Positions 17,653 to 27,029 of a DNA stretch of 64,000 bases are shown here, in pieces. The DNA is taken from the NCBI GenBank assembly GCA_002331025.1, contig DCYG01000024.1:1-64000 (forward strand), given 5' to 3'. The notes beneath the pieces were generated by a model, which ran no database searches, was not told the origin of the DNA, and saw only the letters and a list, made by a program, of their open reading frames with translations. A program made the translations under genes and the position numbers. The DNA comes from Firmicutes bacterium UBA2116 (GTDB lineage: Bacteria; Bacillota; Clostridia; Tissierellales; Sedimentibacteraceae). How positions within the stretch are numbered: the stretch's first letter is position 1; each line of letters begins with the position of its first letter.

Positions 17653-19578
17653 ATGATTAAATTAACATTACCTGATAATAGTGTAAGAGAATATGAAGAC
17701 GGAGTATTGGCTGTTGACGTAGCAAAAAGTATCAGTGAGGGATTGGCAAGAAATGTTGTGGGAGCTGTGTACAACGGTAAAACAATCGGTCTCATGGAAG
17801 AAATAAAAGAAGATGGAACTATAAAATTCCTTAAATTCGAAGACAAAGAAGGAAAGGATGTTTTTTGGCATACATCATCTCATATCTTAGCCCATGCAGT
17901 AAAAAGATTGTGGCCGGATGCAAAATTGGCAATAGGACCTGCCATAGATAATGGATTTTACTATGATATTGATGTAGAGCATAGATTTGTTGCTGAGGAT
18001 TTTGAGAAAATCGAAGCCGAAATGAAAAAAATAGTAAAAGAAGGTCTGCAACTTGAAAGATTTGAACTTCCAAGAGTTGAAGCAATTAAGTTTATGGAAG
18101 ACAGACAAGAGTCATACAAGGTAGAATTGATTCAAGATTTACCTGAGGATGCAATAATATCATTCTATAAGCAAGGTGATTTCGTTGACCTTTGTGCCGG
18201 ACCACATCTTGAATCTACTAAAAAACCAAAAGCAATGAAGCTGTTAAGCATTGCCGGAGCTTATTGGAGAGGCAATGAAAACAACAAGATGCTTCAAAGA
18301 ATTTACGGCATAAGCTTTGAAAAAGCTAAAGAATTAGAAGAACATTTGAAAATGCTTGAAGAAGCTAAAAAGCGTGACCACAGAAAATTAGGCAGAGAAT
18401 TGGAATTGTTTTTTATGTCAGAAGAGGGTCCGGGATTTCCGTTCTTCCTTCCAAAGGGTGTCGAAGTTAAAAACGAGCTTATGAAATTCTGGAGAGAGAT
18501 GCACAGAAAAGCCGGCTACGTAGAAATAGAATCCCCGTTAATGTTAAACAGACATTTGTGGGAAACTTCAGGACATTGGTACAATTACAGAGAAAACATG
18601 TATACAACTGTTATAGATGAACAGGATTTTGCCATTAAACCTATGAACTGTCCCGGAGGAATTTTAGTATATAAAAATTCGATGCATTCATATAAGGACT
18701 TCCCCTTGAGAGTTGCAGAAGCAGGAAGAGTGCACAGACATGAATTGTCAGGAGCGCTTCACGGCTTGATGCGTGTAAGAGCATTTACTCAGGATGACGC
18801 ACATTTATTTATACTTCCGGAGCAAATAAAGGATGAAATTAAAGGCGTTATAAAATTAATAGATGAAATTTACAAACAATTTGGATTTTCATATAAATTA
18901 GAGCTTTCAACAAGACCGGAAAAATTCTTAGGAGAAATAAAGGACTGGGATCTGGCGGAAGCTTCATTGCAGGCAGCTTTAGAGGAGTTAGAACTTGACT
19001 TCATCATTAACGAGGGAGACGGAGCATTCTACGGACCTAAAATAGATTTCCACCTCACTGACTGTATAGGAAGAACATGGCAGTGCGGCACAATTCAATT
19101 GGATTATCAGCTGCCTCAGCGCTTTGAAATGGAATATGTTGGAGCAGACGGACAGAAGCACAGACCGATAATGATTCACAGAACCGCATTCGGAAGCATC
19201 GAAAGATTTTTCGGCATTCTTATAGAACAATATGCAGGAGCATTCCCTACATGGTTAGCACCCGTACAGGTTAAGATACTGCCAATTTCCGATAAATTCA
19301 TGGAATATGCAAAAAAAGTAAAAGATCAGCTGTTCGATTTAAACATTAAAGTAGAATTAGATTCAAGAGCTGAAAAGATAGGTTACAAAATAAGAGAAGC
19401 TCAAATGGAAAAAGTGCCTTACATGTTTATAGTCGGAGAAAAAGAAGCAGAAAGCAACACTGTTTCAGTCAGAGAAAGACAAAAAGGCGATATAGGAAGC
19501 ATGAGCATCGAAGAAATAAGCAATACAATTTTAAACAAAATTAAAAACAGAGAAAACGACTCACCACAGTCAGTATAA
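17653..19578 (+). CDS. thrS: Threonyl-tRNA synthetase
   Basis: A 641-residue class II synthetase. Domains: TGS (1-62), editing second-additional domain with HTSSHILAHAV and DLCAGPH (about 75-215), catalytic core (about 240-535, motif 2 region RVHRHELSGALHGLMRVRAF, zinc ligands around MNCPGG), and anticodon-binding domain (about 545-635). The ATG follows TAGGAGG. Expression is T-box controlled. Confidence 0.97.
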   Translation: MIKLTLPDNSVREYEDGVLAVDVAKSISEGLARNVVGAVYNGKTIGLMEEIKEDGTIKFLKFEDKEGKDVFWHTSSHILAHAVKRLWPDAKLAIGPAIDNGFYYDIDVEHRFVAEDFEKIEAEMKKIVKEGLQLERFELPRVEAIKFMEDRQESYKVELIQDLPEDAIISFYKQGDFVDLCAGPHLESTKKPKAMKLLSIAGAYWRGNENNKMLQRIYGISFEKAKELEEHLKMLEEAKKRDHRKLGRELELFFMSEEGPGFPFFLPKGVEVKNELMKFWREMHRKAGYVEIESPLMLNRHLWETSGHWYNYRENMYTTVIDEQDFAIKPMNCPGGILVYKNSMHSYKDFPLRVAEAGRVHRHELSGALHGLMRVRAFTQDDAHLFILPEQIKDEIKGVIKLIDEIYKQFGFSYKLELSTRPEKFLGEIKDWDLAEASLQAALEELELDFIINEGDGAFYGPKIDFHLTDCIGRTWQCGTIQLDYQLPQRFEMEYVGADGQKHRPIMIHRTAFGSIERFFGILIEQYAGAFPTWLAPVQVKILPISDKFMEYAKKVKDQLFDLNIKVELDSRAEKIGYKIREAQMEKVPYMFIVGEKEAESNTVSVRERQKGDIGSMSIEEISNTILNKIKNRENDSPQSV

Positions 19579-19583
19579 AAAAG

Positions 19584-19623
19584 TGACAGGGAAGTGGTTG
19601 ATGACACAATCACTTCCTTGTCA
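19584..19623 (+). terminator. Hairpin after thrS
   Basis: Stem TGACAGGGAAGTG/CACTTCCTTGTCA (13 pairs, one G-T). The following T tract is weak, so termination may be partial and some readthrough into the acetyltransferase gene is possible. Confidence 0.55.
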
Positions 19624-19665
19624 GTAAATTTATTTTATATAGTATTAAATGCTAGGAGGGAGTTG

Positions 19666-20211
19666 ATGAGTAGTGAAAAACTGAGATTAGTCAATCCTTC
19701 TACAATTTATGAAAAAGAATTTATCAAAAATATTTATGACTATGAAGAGAATAATGAAATAGAATATTATGACACATATAAGGAAGCCTTAACGGACTTT
19801 GGAAAATATGTTGATAAGCTTTTAGCTAATGCAAAAGGAGAAAATCTACCAAAAGGACGGACGATAGCCGTTACAACTTTATGGTTAACGAATGAAGAAG
19901 AAAGCAGAAAAGTATTTGGATGTATTAGATTAAGACATAAAAATGCAAATATTCATGGTCATATTGGCTATGATGTACCGCCAAGGTACAGACATAATGG
20001 ATATGGAAAAAAGTTACTTGAACTGTCATTGCCTTATGCAAAAAAAATAGGATTAAATTCAATTTATTTAACATGCAGAGTTAATAATATACCATCAGAA
20101 TCTGTTATAAGGAGTTGTGGTGGAAAATTATACGATATTATAACTGATCCTAATGGTAAAGTTTTCAAACAATATGTTATTGAATTAGGCACCGATGCGG
20201 AAACGGTGTAA
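19666..20211 (+). CDS. GNAT family N-acetyltransferase
   Basis: A 181-residue protein with the GNAT fold. The acetyl-CoA-binding motif A is IGYDVPPRYRHNGYGKKLLE, and the downstream LTCRVNNIPSESVIRSCGGK is motif B. The N-terminal half resembles acetyltransferases of unknown substrate in Firmicutes. ATG at 19666 is chosen because AGGAGGG lies seven bases upstream; an in-frame upstream ATG overlaps the thrS hairpin. Confidence 0.85.
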   Translation: MSSEKLRLVNPSTIYEKEFIKNIYDYEENNEIEYYDTYKEALTDFGKYVDKLLANAKGENLPKGRTIAVTTLWLTNEEESRKVFGCIRLRHKNANIHGHIGYDVPPRYRHNGYGKKLLELSLPYAKKIGLNSIYLTCRVNNIPSESVIRSCGGKLYDIITDPNGKVFKQYVIELGTDAETV

Positions 20212-20212
20212 T

Positions 20213-20256
20213 AAAAGGACGAGGGTGCCTACATCAAGGATTACCCCCGTCCTTTT
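20213..20256 (+). terminator. Terminator after acetyltransferase
   Basis: Stem AAAAGGAC-GA-GGG paired with CCC-CC-GTCCTTTT, ending in TTTT. Confidence 0.7.
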
Positions 20257-20306
20257 ATAAATTATAAAAAGGAGATATTATGGAAATGATAAAAAATTAA
20301 ATTACA

Positions 20307-20408
20307 ATGAATGATTTAGATAAGATTGATATCAGAGTTGGTACTATTATTATTCCTGTTTTAGCGGTGCCTGAAAAACTTGTTCCAAACGGAACACAAG
20401 CAGGATAG
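20307..20408 (+). pseudogene. Remnant of a CsaA-type tRNA-binding-domain gene
   Basis: A 33-residue frame beginning MNDLDKIDIRVGTI, the typical start of CsaA/MetG-C OB-fold proteins, then jumping to PEKLVPNGTQAG, which resembles the family's C-terminal VPNG block. About 70 central residues are missing, so an internal deletion is inferred. The remnant still has AAGGAGA upstream at 20270, though with a short out-of-frame ATG between. Confidence 0.55.
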
Positions 20409-20481
20409 AAGAGAAACACCATATTATTAAATTATTGTTTATGACTTACATAAAGGGTATAATAATAAATATGGAGGTATT

Positions 20482-21318
20482 ATGTTAAAAATAGGATGTC
20501 ATTTATCCGTTTCCAACGGATATGAGAAAATGGGAAAAGATGCACTGAAAATAGGAGCTAATACTTTTCAATATTTTACCCGGAACCCAAGAGGAAGCAA
20601 GGCTAAAAATATAGATGCCGAAGATGTTGAAAAGCTAAGAGATATAATGGAAAAACACAAATTTGCAAAGGTAATCGGACATGCGCCATATACATTAAAC
20701 ATATGCTCAGCTGATGAAAGAACGAGAGAATTTGCAATGGAGGTTTTAGAGGATGATTTGTTGAGGATGGAATTTTTGCCAAATAATTATTATAATTTTC
20801 ATCCCGGAAGCCACGTAAAGCAAGGTGTTGAAGCTGGCATAAAATATATTGTCAATGCATTAAATAAAGTAATAAAAGAAAATCAAACCACTATTGTTTT
20901 GCTGGAAACAATGTCAGGCAAAGGAACGGAAATAGGTCGTACCTTTGAAGAATTAAAGCAAATAATAGATGGAGTCAATATTTCTGAAAAGTTAGGTGTG
21001 TGTCTCGATACGTGCCATGTTTACGATTCAGGATATGATATAGTAAACGATTTGGACGGTGTTATAAATGAGTTTGATAAGGTTATCGGACTTGAAAAGT
21101 TATATGCAATACATTTAAACGACAGCAAAAACCCGTTTAACAGTCAGAAAGACAGACATGAAACAATAGGTAACGGACAAATCGGCTTAGAAGCAATAAT
21201 CAGGATTATAAATCATCCTAAATTAAGAAACCTGCCGTTTGTTTTGGAAACACCTAACGAATTAGACGGACATGCAAAAGAAATAAAAATGCTTAGAGAA
21301 GCATATGAGAAATTATGA
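20482..21318 (+). CDS. nfo: Deoxyribonuclease IV (endonuclease IV)
   Basis: A 278-residue AP endonuclease of base excision repair, a TIM barrel binding three zinc ions. Signatures: GCHLSVSNGYE, HAPYTLNICS, NFHPGSHV, LLETMSGKGTEIG, GVCLDTCHVYDSGYD, HLNDSKNPFNSQKDRHETIGNG and FVLETPN. All family zinc ligands appear present. ATG follows TGGAGG. Twenty-four bases ahead of udp, so probably co-transcribed. Confidence 0.96.
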   Translation: MLKIGCHLSVSNGYEKMGKDALKIGANTFQYFTRNPRGSKAKNIDAEDVEKLRDIMEKHKFAKVIGHAPYTLNICSADERTREFAMEVLEDDLLRMEFLPNNYYNFHPGSHVKQGVEAGIKYIVNALNKVIKENQTTIVLLETMSGKGTEIGRTFEELKQIIDGVNISEKLGVCLDTCHVYDSGYDIVNDLDGVINEFDKVIGLEKLYAIHLNDSKNPFNSQKDRHETIGNGQIGLEAIIRIINHPKLRNLPFVLETPNELDGHAKEIKMLREAYEKL

Positions 21319-21342
21319 TATCTAATTAAAAGAGGAGGACAC

Positions 21343-22113
21343 ATGAGCACTGTATATTCAAAGGATGTTCAATATCACATTAATATGAAAGAGGGTGATG
21401 TAGGCAGATATGTTATATTGCCGGGAGATCCTAAAAGGTGTGAAAAAATTGCAAAGCATTTTGACAATCCTGTCTTAGTGGCAGATCACAGAGAATACGT
21501 TACATATACGGGATATCTGGATGGCGTTAAAGTAAGCGTTACATCAACAGGTATAGGCGGACCATCTGCAGCAATAGCATTAGAAGAATTAGCAAATATA
21601 GGAGCAGATACATTTATACGTGTAGGTACCAGCGGAGGTATGGACGTAAATGTAATGGGAGGCGATTTGGTTATAGCTTCCGGAGCTATCCGTATGGAAG
21701 GAACAAGCAGAGAGTACGCACCCATGGAGTTTCCCGCAGTATCTGATTACAAAGTATTGAATGCATTAGTTGAAGCATCAGAAAATTTACGTAAAAAATA
21801 TCATGTGGGCGTAGTTCAGTGCAAGGATTCATTTTATGGTCAGCACTCACCGGAAATCAAGCCTGTAAGCTATGATTTGATGAATAAATGGGAAGCATGG
21901 CTGAGATTAGGTGCTCTTGCATCAGAAATGGAATCGGCAGCCTTGTTTATCGTGGGAGCTTTCAGAAAAGTCCGTGTGGGAGCCATATTAAATGTAGTAG
22001 CCAATCAAGAAAGAAGAAAATTAGGTTTAGACGACCCTCAGGAGCATGACACAGAGGCTGCAATAAAAGCTGCAATAGAAGCAATCAGAATATTAATAAA
22101 GCAAGATAAATAA
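21343..22113 (+). CDS. udp: Uridine phosphorylase
   Basis: A 256-residue nucleoside phosphorylase (NP-I family) splitting uridine with phosphate to uracil and ribose 1-phosphate. Signatures: ILPGDPKRCEKIAKHFD, TSTGIGGPSAAIALEEL, RVGTSGGM and LASEMESAALF (ribose-binding Glu-Met-Glu). ATG follows AGAGGAGG. Pyrimidine salvage, cytoplasmic. Confidence 0.95.
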   Translation: MSTVYSKDVQYHINMKEGDVGRYVILPGDPKRCEKIAKHFDNPVLVADHREYVTYTGYLDGVKVSVTSTGIGGPSAAIALEELANIGADTFIRVGTSGGMDVNVMGGDLVIASGAIRMEGTSREYAPMEFPAVSDYKVLNALVEASENLRKKYHVGVVQCKDSFYGQHSPEIKPVSYDLMNKWEAWLRLGALASEMESAALFIVGAFRKVRVGAILNVVANQERRKLGLDDPQEHDTEAAIKAAIEAIRILIKQDK

Positions 22114-22173
22114 TTATAACAATATGACAATGACAAGTGACAACAACCCCGTTCTCTGTCATTGTTATAATTA
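22111..22173 (+). terminator. Hairpin after udp
   Basis: TAATTATAACAAT pairs perfectly with ATTGTTATAATTA, with a further TGACA/TGTCA inside. T tail is weak. It overlaps the udp stop. Confidence 0.5.
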
Positions 22174-22227
22174 ATAATTTCTTTCCATAAAGGTTAGCTA
22201 TTTTCAGGATATGCGAGGGGTACCATT

Positions 22228-23106
22228 ATGAAACATATAAGAATATATTTGTTTTTCTCGTTTTTTTTAGCATGGTTAATGTGGATTAGTATTATTTATT
22301 TTAAACTTTCAGATACCTTGTCTTCGGTATTAACGTTGGTTCCAATGTTTATGCCTGCAATAGCTGCATTGATTATGAAAATAATAACTAAAAGTGAAAG
22401 AGCACTTCTTGTAAGCTTGGAGCCACAGATTAACGAAAATATTAAATGGTACTTAGTTGCATGGCTATTACCGATAATTTTCACATTCTTGGGTGCTTTT
22501 CTTTATTATTGCATATTTAGGAATGATTTTGATTTAACTTTTGGAAGGTTGCAACAAGAGATAATTAATAAAACGGGACAGCTTTCAGATAATCCATTAA
22601 GAATCGCTAACAGTAAAATTTTATCTGCTGTTTTATTCCAGCCATTTATAAATGTGTTTTTATGTCTCGGAGAAGAAATAGGATGGAGAGGATTTCTTTT
22701 CCCTGCATTAATTCAACATACATCCAGAAGTAAAGCCTATATTTTAGTAGGAGTTATTTGGGGAGTATGGCATACACCTCTTACTATAATGGGTCACAAT
22801 TACGGCTTGGAATATTTTGGGTATCCATGGTCCGGAATTTTCACATTGTGTATCTTTACATTTTCATCGGGTGTTTTTTTGTCATGGCTTACAGAGAATT
22901 CTTTAACAATTTGGCCGGCTGCATTGGCACATTCCACAATAAATTCTATGGGAAAAATACCATATTTATTTCTTAATATTACCGGATCGTCCAATAGATT
23001 GTTTGGACCTGCAATAACCGGATTAATTTCTGCAATACCAATGGTTATTTTAGCTTCAATATTAATTATTAAGGAAAATAAGAGGTGTGTTAAGCAAAAT
23101 GATTAA
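22228..23106 (+). CDS. CPBP family intramembrane glutamic endopeptidase
   Basis: A 292-residue protein with about eight hydrophobic segments. The CPBP/Abi motifs are CLGEEIGWRGFLFPAL (EExxxR, about 150-165), GVWHTPLTIMGH (FxxxH-like) and AALAHSTINS. Such proteases process prenylated proteins in eukaryotes; in bacteria many are linked to bacteriocin self-immunity, but no bacteriocin gene is visible here. Its stop overlaps the convergent stop of the next gene by four bases. Confidence 0.88.
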   Translation: MKHIRIYLFFSFFLAWLMWISIIYFKLSDTLSSVLTLVPMFMPAIAALIMKIITKSERALLVSLEPQINENIKWYLVAWLLPIIFTFLGAFLYYCIFRNDFDLTFGRLQQEIINKTGQLSDNPLRIANSKILSAVLFQPFINVFLCLGEEIGWRGFLFPALIQHTSRSKAYILVGVIWGVWHTPLTIMGHNYGLEYFGYPWSGIFTLCIFTFSSGVFLSWLTENSLTIWPAALAHSTINSMGKIPYLFLNITGSSNRLFGPAITGLISAIPMVILASILIIKENKRCVKQND

Positions 23107-24032
23107 CCTAATGACATAAATTTTATCAGAATCGGAACGGTTATTAAGGATATCAGCGTAGTCGCCGAAACGATTACGGCTGCGAATTCCTTTTCCTTGT
23201 TATAGCTTTCTGCCAATATGGATGTCATGGCCGATGCAGGCATGGATGTCATTATGATTACAGAGTAAACAGCGATGGATGCTTCCTTCATCAAAAGTGA
23301 AAATAAATATATTGCTACAGGGATGATTATTAACTTAATAATTATCCCGTAATAAACAGTCCAGTCTTTAATATGCTGTTTAATTTTGACTTTAGATAAA
23401 ATTACACCGATTATGAACATGGACAATGGCCCCGTAATATTGCCTATGCTTTTTATACTTGATAATATAGCGCCTTTTACTTCTATGTTGCACAGCATTA
23501 TAATAATACCGATTATTACGGCAATAATCGAAGGGTTAAAAAGAAGATTAATAATTTCTTTTTTTAGATAGCCTTTATCTAATTTTCCTTTGTAAAGCAA
23601 GATGCCGTAGGTCCAAAGAAAAACAACAAAAAATAAATTAAAAATTGAACCGTAAATAACACCTTCATATCCATATACTGAATTTAGCACAGGGAAACCT
23701 ATATAGCCTGTGTTTACAAACACATTAGCGAAATGAAGCACTGTTTTCTTGTCATTTCTAACGGGCAATAAAAGAACGATGGAAACAGCGGCCATAACTG
23801 CATAAGCACCCAAGCTTAAATAAAATGTTGCAAATACATTGGCTTTAATAGATTCATCATATGTAAACATAAAGGATGATACAATCATAAAGGGTAATGC
23901 AATTTTTATGAGGATGTCAGTCAGACCTTTGTTTATTTCTTGCGTGATAATATTTTTCTTGCTTGCATAAGCTCCTACTAATATTATTATGAACAGAGAA
24001 AAAACACTTTCTGTAATTGCTGAAGTATCCAA
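23103..24032 (-). CDS. AEC family transporter (auxin efflux carrier type)
   Basis: A 309-residue membrane transporter with about ten helices. The conserved block NTGYIGFPVLNSVYG and the late SMPASAMTSILAESY are characteristic of the AEC (PF03547) family, which exports or takes up organic acids such as malate in bacteria. Substrate cannot be deduced. It is convergent with the CPBP gene, four bases shared. Confidence 0.9.
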   Translation of the reverse strand: MDTSAITESVFSLFIIILVGAYASKKNIITQEINKGLTDILIKIALPFMIVSSFMFTYDESIKANVFATFYLSLGAYAVMAAVSIVLLLPVRNDKKTVLHFANVFVNTGYIGFPVLNSVYGYEGVIYGSIFNLFFVVFLWTYGILLYKGKLDKGYLKKEIINLLFNPSIIAVIIGIIIMLCNIEVKGAILSSIKSIGNITGPLSMFIIGVILSKVKIKQHIKDWTVYYGIIIKLIIIPVAIYLFSLLMKEASIAVYSVIIMTSMPASAMTSILAESYNKEKEFAAVIVSATTLISLITVPILIKFMSLG

Positions 24033-24198
24033 AATAAACCTCCCACTATATAACTATCTTTCATATTATGTAATAGCTTTTAATTGTTTCTTTATGTTTA
24101 ATTTGTTTTTAATCATTTTCTAATATTGCTGTAAATACATATTAATTATTTAAAGGTATATTAATATCAAAAGAAATAATAAATGGAGGGTGAAATAA

Positions 24199-24693
24199 AT
24201 GAAGGTTACATTGGAACAAATAGATGAGCTTAGAAACAGGGTTAATGTAAGCTATGAAGAGGCAAAAGCAACGCTTGAGAAAAATGACGGAGATTTAATA
24301 AAATCAATTATAGAGCTAGAAAAGAAAAAGGGAAGAAAGACAGAATATAAAGGAAGCTTTACGAGTTTCACCGACAAATTATTGTCCTTGAGAATGTCGG
24401 TTAAAAACGAGCATGGAAATACTTTATTGGACGTACCTTTAGTGGTTGTACTGCTTACATTCCTGATGGCATTTTGGGCAGTAATAATATTATTCGTACT
24501 GGCTATACTTACATCGTGCAAAATTAAAGTTTACAGAGCTAAAAGCTCGCTGAATGTCAACGGCATTAAGAAAAACGTGAAGGAAACAGTTGAAAAAATT
24601 AAGGTTAAATCAGAAAATATCATAAAAGATGAAGAATTTAACATAGTTGTAGAAGAAGATGACTCAAATGAAAATGAAATAATTATTGAATAA
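24199..24693 (+). CDS. DUF4342 / UBA-like domain membrane protein
   Basis: A 164-residue protein. The N-terminal 45 residues (LEQIDELRNRVNVSYEEAKATLEKNDGD, in two parts) look like a UBA/NAC-type three-helix domain, followed by the DUF4342-type region, one strongly hydrophobic helix (about 78-107) and a charged acidic tail. Function unknown. ATG follows ATGGAGG. Monocistronic with its own terminator. Confidence 0.75.
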   Translation: MKVTLEQIDELRNRVNVSYEEAKATLEKNDGDLIKSIIELEKKKGRKTEYKGSFTSFTDKLLSLRMSVKNEHGNTLLDVPLVVVLLTFLMAFWAVIILFVLAILTSCKIKVYRAKSSLNVNGIKKNVKETVEKIKVKSENIIKDEEFNIVVEEDDSNENEIIIE

Positions 24694-24710
24694 AGAAAAC
24701 AGAAAAATAG

Positions 24711-24740
24711 AATATCAGGCTTTGACCTGATATTCTTTTG
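24711..24740 (+). terminator. Terminator after DUF4342 gene
   Basis: Stem AATATCAGG/CCTGATATT with a 6-base loop and a T-rich tail. Confidence 0.85.
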
Positions 24741-24796
24741 TACTTACAGTATAAGCGACTTACACCAAATCTATTGATTTGAGTTACCTGCTTATA
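24741..24796. repeat. Palindromic dispersed repeat, copy 1
   Basis: TACTTACAGTATAAGCGACT begins an imperfect palindrome (ATAAGC..CAAAT / ATTTG..GCTTAT). A second copy beginning TACTTACAGCATAGGCGATT lies at 34112-34165. The -10 box of the response-regulator promoter abuts it. Confidence 0.5.
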
Positions 24797-24802
24797 GTAT
24801 AA
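24774..24802 (+). promoter_or_regulatory. Promoter for the two-component operon
   Basis: TTGATT, 17-bp spacer, TATAAT (last at about 24797-24802), 26 bases before the response-regulator start. The -35 lies within the palindromic repeat. Confidence 0.6.
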
Positions 24803-24827
24803 TGGAAGAAAAAGCCTGAGGTATGAT

Positions 24828-25511
24828 ATGGAAAAGAAAAAAATTCTAATTGTGGAAGATGAAGCAAAAATAGCTCGGTTTTTAGAGCTTGAATTAAAAT
24901 ATGAAGGATATGAAATAGAAATAGCCAGTAACGGCAGGGATGGCTTGGAAAAAGGAAAGTCAACCGATGTGGATGTTATAATACTGGATTTGATGCTGCC
25001 CGGTTTAAGCGGAATAGAAGTGTGCAGAAGGTTAAGGCAGACATCGGATGTTCCCATAATCATGCTCACGGCAAAGGATGATATTTCCGATAAGGTAACA
25101 GGTCTTGACATAGGAGCAGACGATTATATGACTAAGCCTTTTGCGGTTGAAGAACTGTTAGCACGCATAAGAGTATTGTTAAAAAGAACGATAAATAAGG
25201 CTAAGACAGATTCATCAATAATGGAAATAGGCAAGCTTAAGCTATCCAAAAATAACTACAAGGTTGAATATGACAGTGAAAACATAGATTTGACCAAGAA
25301 AGAGTTTGAACTGTTGGAATTCTTGATGATAAATAAAAATATTGTATTAACAAGAGAAAAGATACTTGACAAGGTCTGGGGATATGATTATTTTGGAGAT
25401 ACAAATATTATAGATGTTTATATCAGATATTTAAGAAGTAAAATTGATCAGAAGTACAACATAAATCTTATTGAAACGGTAAGAGGTGTAGGTTATATCA
25501 TAAGGGATTGA
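24828..25511 (+). CDS. OmpR/PhoB-family response regulator
   Basis: A 227-residue DNA-binding regulator. The receiver domain has the acidic pocket E11-D12, phospho-acceptor D54 in ILDLMLPG and K103 in MTKPF. The C-terminal winged-helix domain (about 130-225) ends ETVRGVGYIIRD, typical of the ArlR/CsrR branch. It overlaps or abuts the kinase gene, its likely partner. Target genes are not evident. Confidence 0.94.
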   Translation: MEKKKILIVEDEAKIARFLELELKYEGYEIEIASNGRDGLEKGKSTDVDVIILDLMLPGLSGIEVCRRLRQTSDVPIIMLTAKDDISDKVTGLDIGADDYMTKPFAVEELLARIRVLLKRTINKAKTDSSIMEIGKLKLSKNNYKVEYDSENIDLTKKEFELLEFLMINKNIVLTREKILDKVWGYDYFGDTNIIDVYIRYLRSKIDQKYNINLIETVRGVGYIIRD

Positions 25512-25519
25512 GAGAGAAC

Positions 25520-26929
25520 ATGATTAAAAGAATACTAAACTCATTATTAAATATACTGCTTTATCCTTTTAAATTAATACTGAGATTTGTAATCGGGCTT
25601 TTAAAGAGGCTGAAATTTTCCATTGCATTTAAAATTTCTGCCTCATATTTGCTTATTTATATTATAATTATTTTAATCGTTGCTGTTGCAACATCTGCCG
25701 GGTGTATGGTATTTGAGTTCCAAAAATTTGAACGTAATACCATAAACCAGGATGTTGAAAATATAAAGAGAGAATTCCCTGATTTTAAAGGGAACACATC
25801 AATAAGCGGCAGTATAAAATCTTTTGAAATATATGATGACAGCTTAAACTCTGTCTATCCTTATAACAATGATAAAAGATATTCAGACAATATAATTGTG
25901 GTTTTGGAAAACTTGCTGTATAATAGGGAATACGTATATTCTACGAACTTTGAAGCTAATAATCGGTATTATTATTTAAATATAAGCTATGATGCAGAGC
26001 TGATGATAAATGATGCTTTTAAAATAATTGTTTTGGTATTAGTTTCGGGAGCTGTGGGATTGTTGATTTTCGTTCCTATAATATCAAACACAAGCTACAG
26101 ATTAATAGGACCCATAAAAAATATGACTGAAATAACCAAGACTATTACAGTTAATAATATCAATACGAGATTGGACGTAAAGGGTACTCAGGATGAATTA
26201 AAAGAACTTTCTCAAACATTTAATGAGATGATGGATCGAATTGAGCAAGGATATAAGTTTCAGCAGCAATTTGTTTCTGATGCATCACATGAGTTGAGAA
26301 CACCAATAGCTGTAATAAAGGGCTACGTCAACATGCTTGACAGGTGGGGCAAAAACGATAAAGCGGTACTTGAAGAATCAATCGGAGCCATAAAAAACGA
26401 AACAGATAACATGCAGGATTTGATAGAAAAACTGTTGTTCATAGCGCGAAGCGATAAAGGTAATCTTGCTTATTCAAAGGAAGATTTTAAAATAAGCACA
26501 ATACTTAACGAAATAGAAAAAGAAACAAAAATGATTGATGCCAATCATCAATTATATTTTAAATTTTATGATGATGCTAATATATATGGAGATATAAAGA
26601 GAATAAAGCAGGCAATAAGAATTATAATCGACAATTCTATAAAGTATACGCCTGCAGGCGGCTATATAATGGTTTCCGGATTTTTGCAGGATGATTACTA
26701 TATAATTAAAGTAGAAGATACGGGTATAGGAATTGAGAAAAAGGATCTTAATAAAATTTTTGACCGTCTTTACAGGGCGGAACAGTCCAGAAGCAAGGAA
26801 ATAGGCGGTCACGGTCTCGGCTTATCAATAGCCAAAATCATAGTTTTAGGTCATAAGGGAAAAATCAGAGTTAAAAGTACAATTGGTAAAGGGTCAGAAT
26901 TTTCAATTATGCTGCCATATATAAATTAG
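25520..26929 (+). CDS. HAMP sensor histidine kinase
   Basis: A 469-residue membrane sensor kinase partnering the preceding response regulator. Two transmembrane helices (about 33-60 and 165-190) flank an extracytoplasmic sensor region of roughly 105 residues. HAMP follows, then HisKA with SDASHELRTPIAVIKGY (phosphorylated His about 257) and an HATPase domain with DNSIKYTPAGG (N box), VEDTGIGIEKKD (G1) and GGHGLGLSIAK (G2). The start is the ATG at 25520; a TTG at 25508 overlapping the previous stop is less likely. Signal unknown. Confidence 0.93.
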   Translation: MIKRILNSLLNILLYPFKLILRFVIGLLKRLKFSIAFKISASYLLIYIIIILIVAVATSAGCMVFEFQKFERNTINQDVENIKREFPDFKGNTSISGSIKSFEIYDDSLNSVYPYNNDKRYSDNIIVVLENLLYNREYVYSTNFEANNRYYYLNISYDAELMINDAFKIIVLVLVSGAVGLLIFVPIISNTSYRLIGPIKNMTEITKTITVNNINTRLDVKGTQDELKELSQTFNEMMDRIEQGYKFQQQFVSDASHELRTPIAVIKGYVNMLDRWGKNDKAVLEESIGAIKNETDNMQDLIEKLLFIARSDKGNLAYSKEDFKISTILNEIEKETKMIDANHQLYFKFYDDANIYGDIKRIKQAIRIIIDNSIKYTPAGGYIMVSGFLQDDYYIIKVEDTGIGIEKKDLNKIFDRLYRAEQSRSKEIGGHGLGLSIAKIIVLGHKGKIRVKSTIGKGSEFSIMLPYIN

Positions 26930-26961
26930 ATACAAATCGACAAATTGCTACAAAAGAAGTC

Positions 26962-26996
26962 AAGGAAAATTGCTTTGTTTAATAGTATAATAGCTT
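26962..26996 (+). promoter_or_regulatory. Candidate sigma-H-like promoter for spoIIA
   Basis: AAGGAAAAT (26962-26970) resembles the sigma-H -35 (RnAGGAAWW), with TA-rich sequence about 12 bases on. spoIIA is sigma-H driven in Bacillus. The -10 match is poor. Confidence 0.25.
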
Positions 26997-27029
26997 GTAC
27001 ATTACTATTGAGAAAGGATTTGAGAAAAA

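Noticed and set aside
22228..24032. Bacteriocin immunity locus around the CPBP protease
   Set aside because: No precursor peptide, ABC exporter or modification gene nearby; the CPBP gene stands alone.
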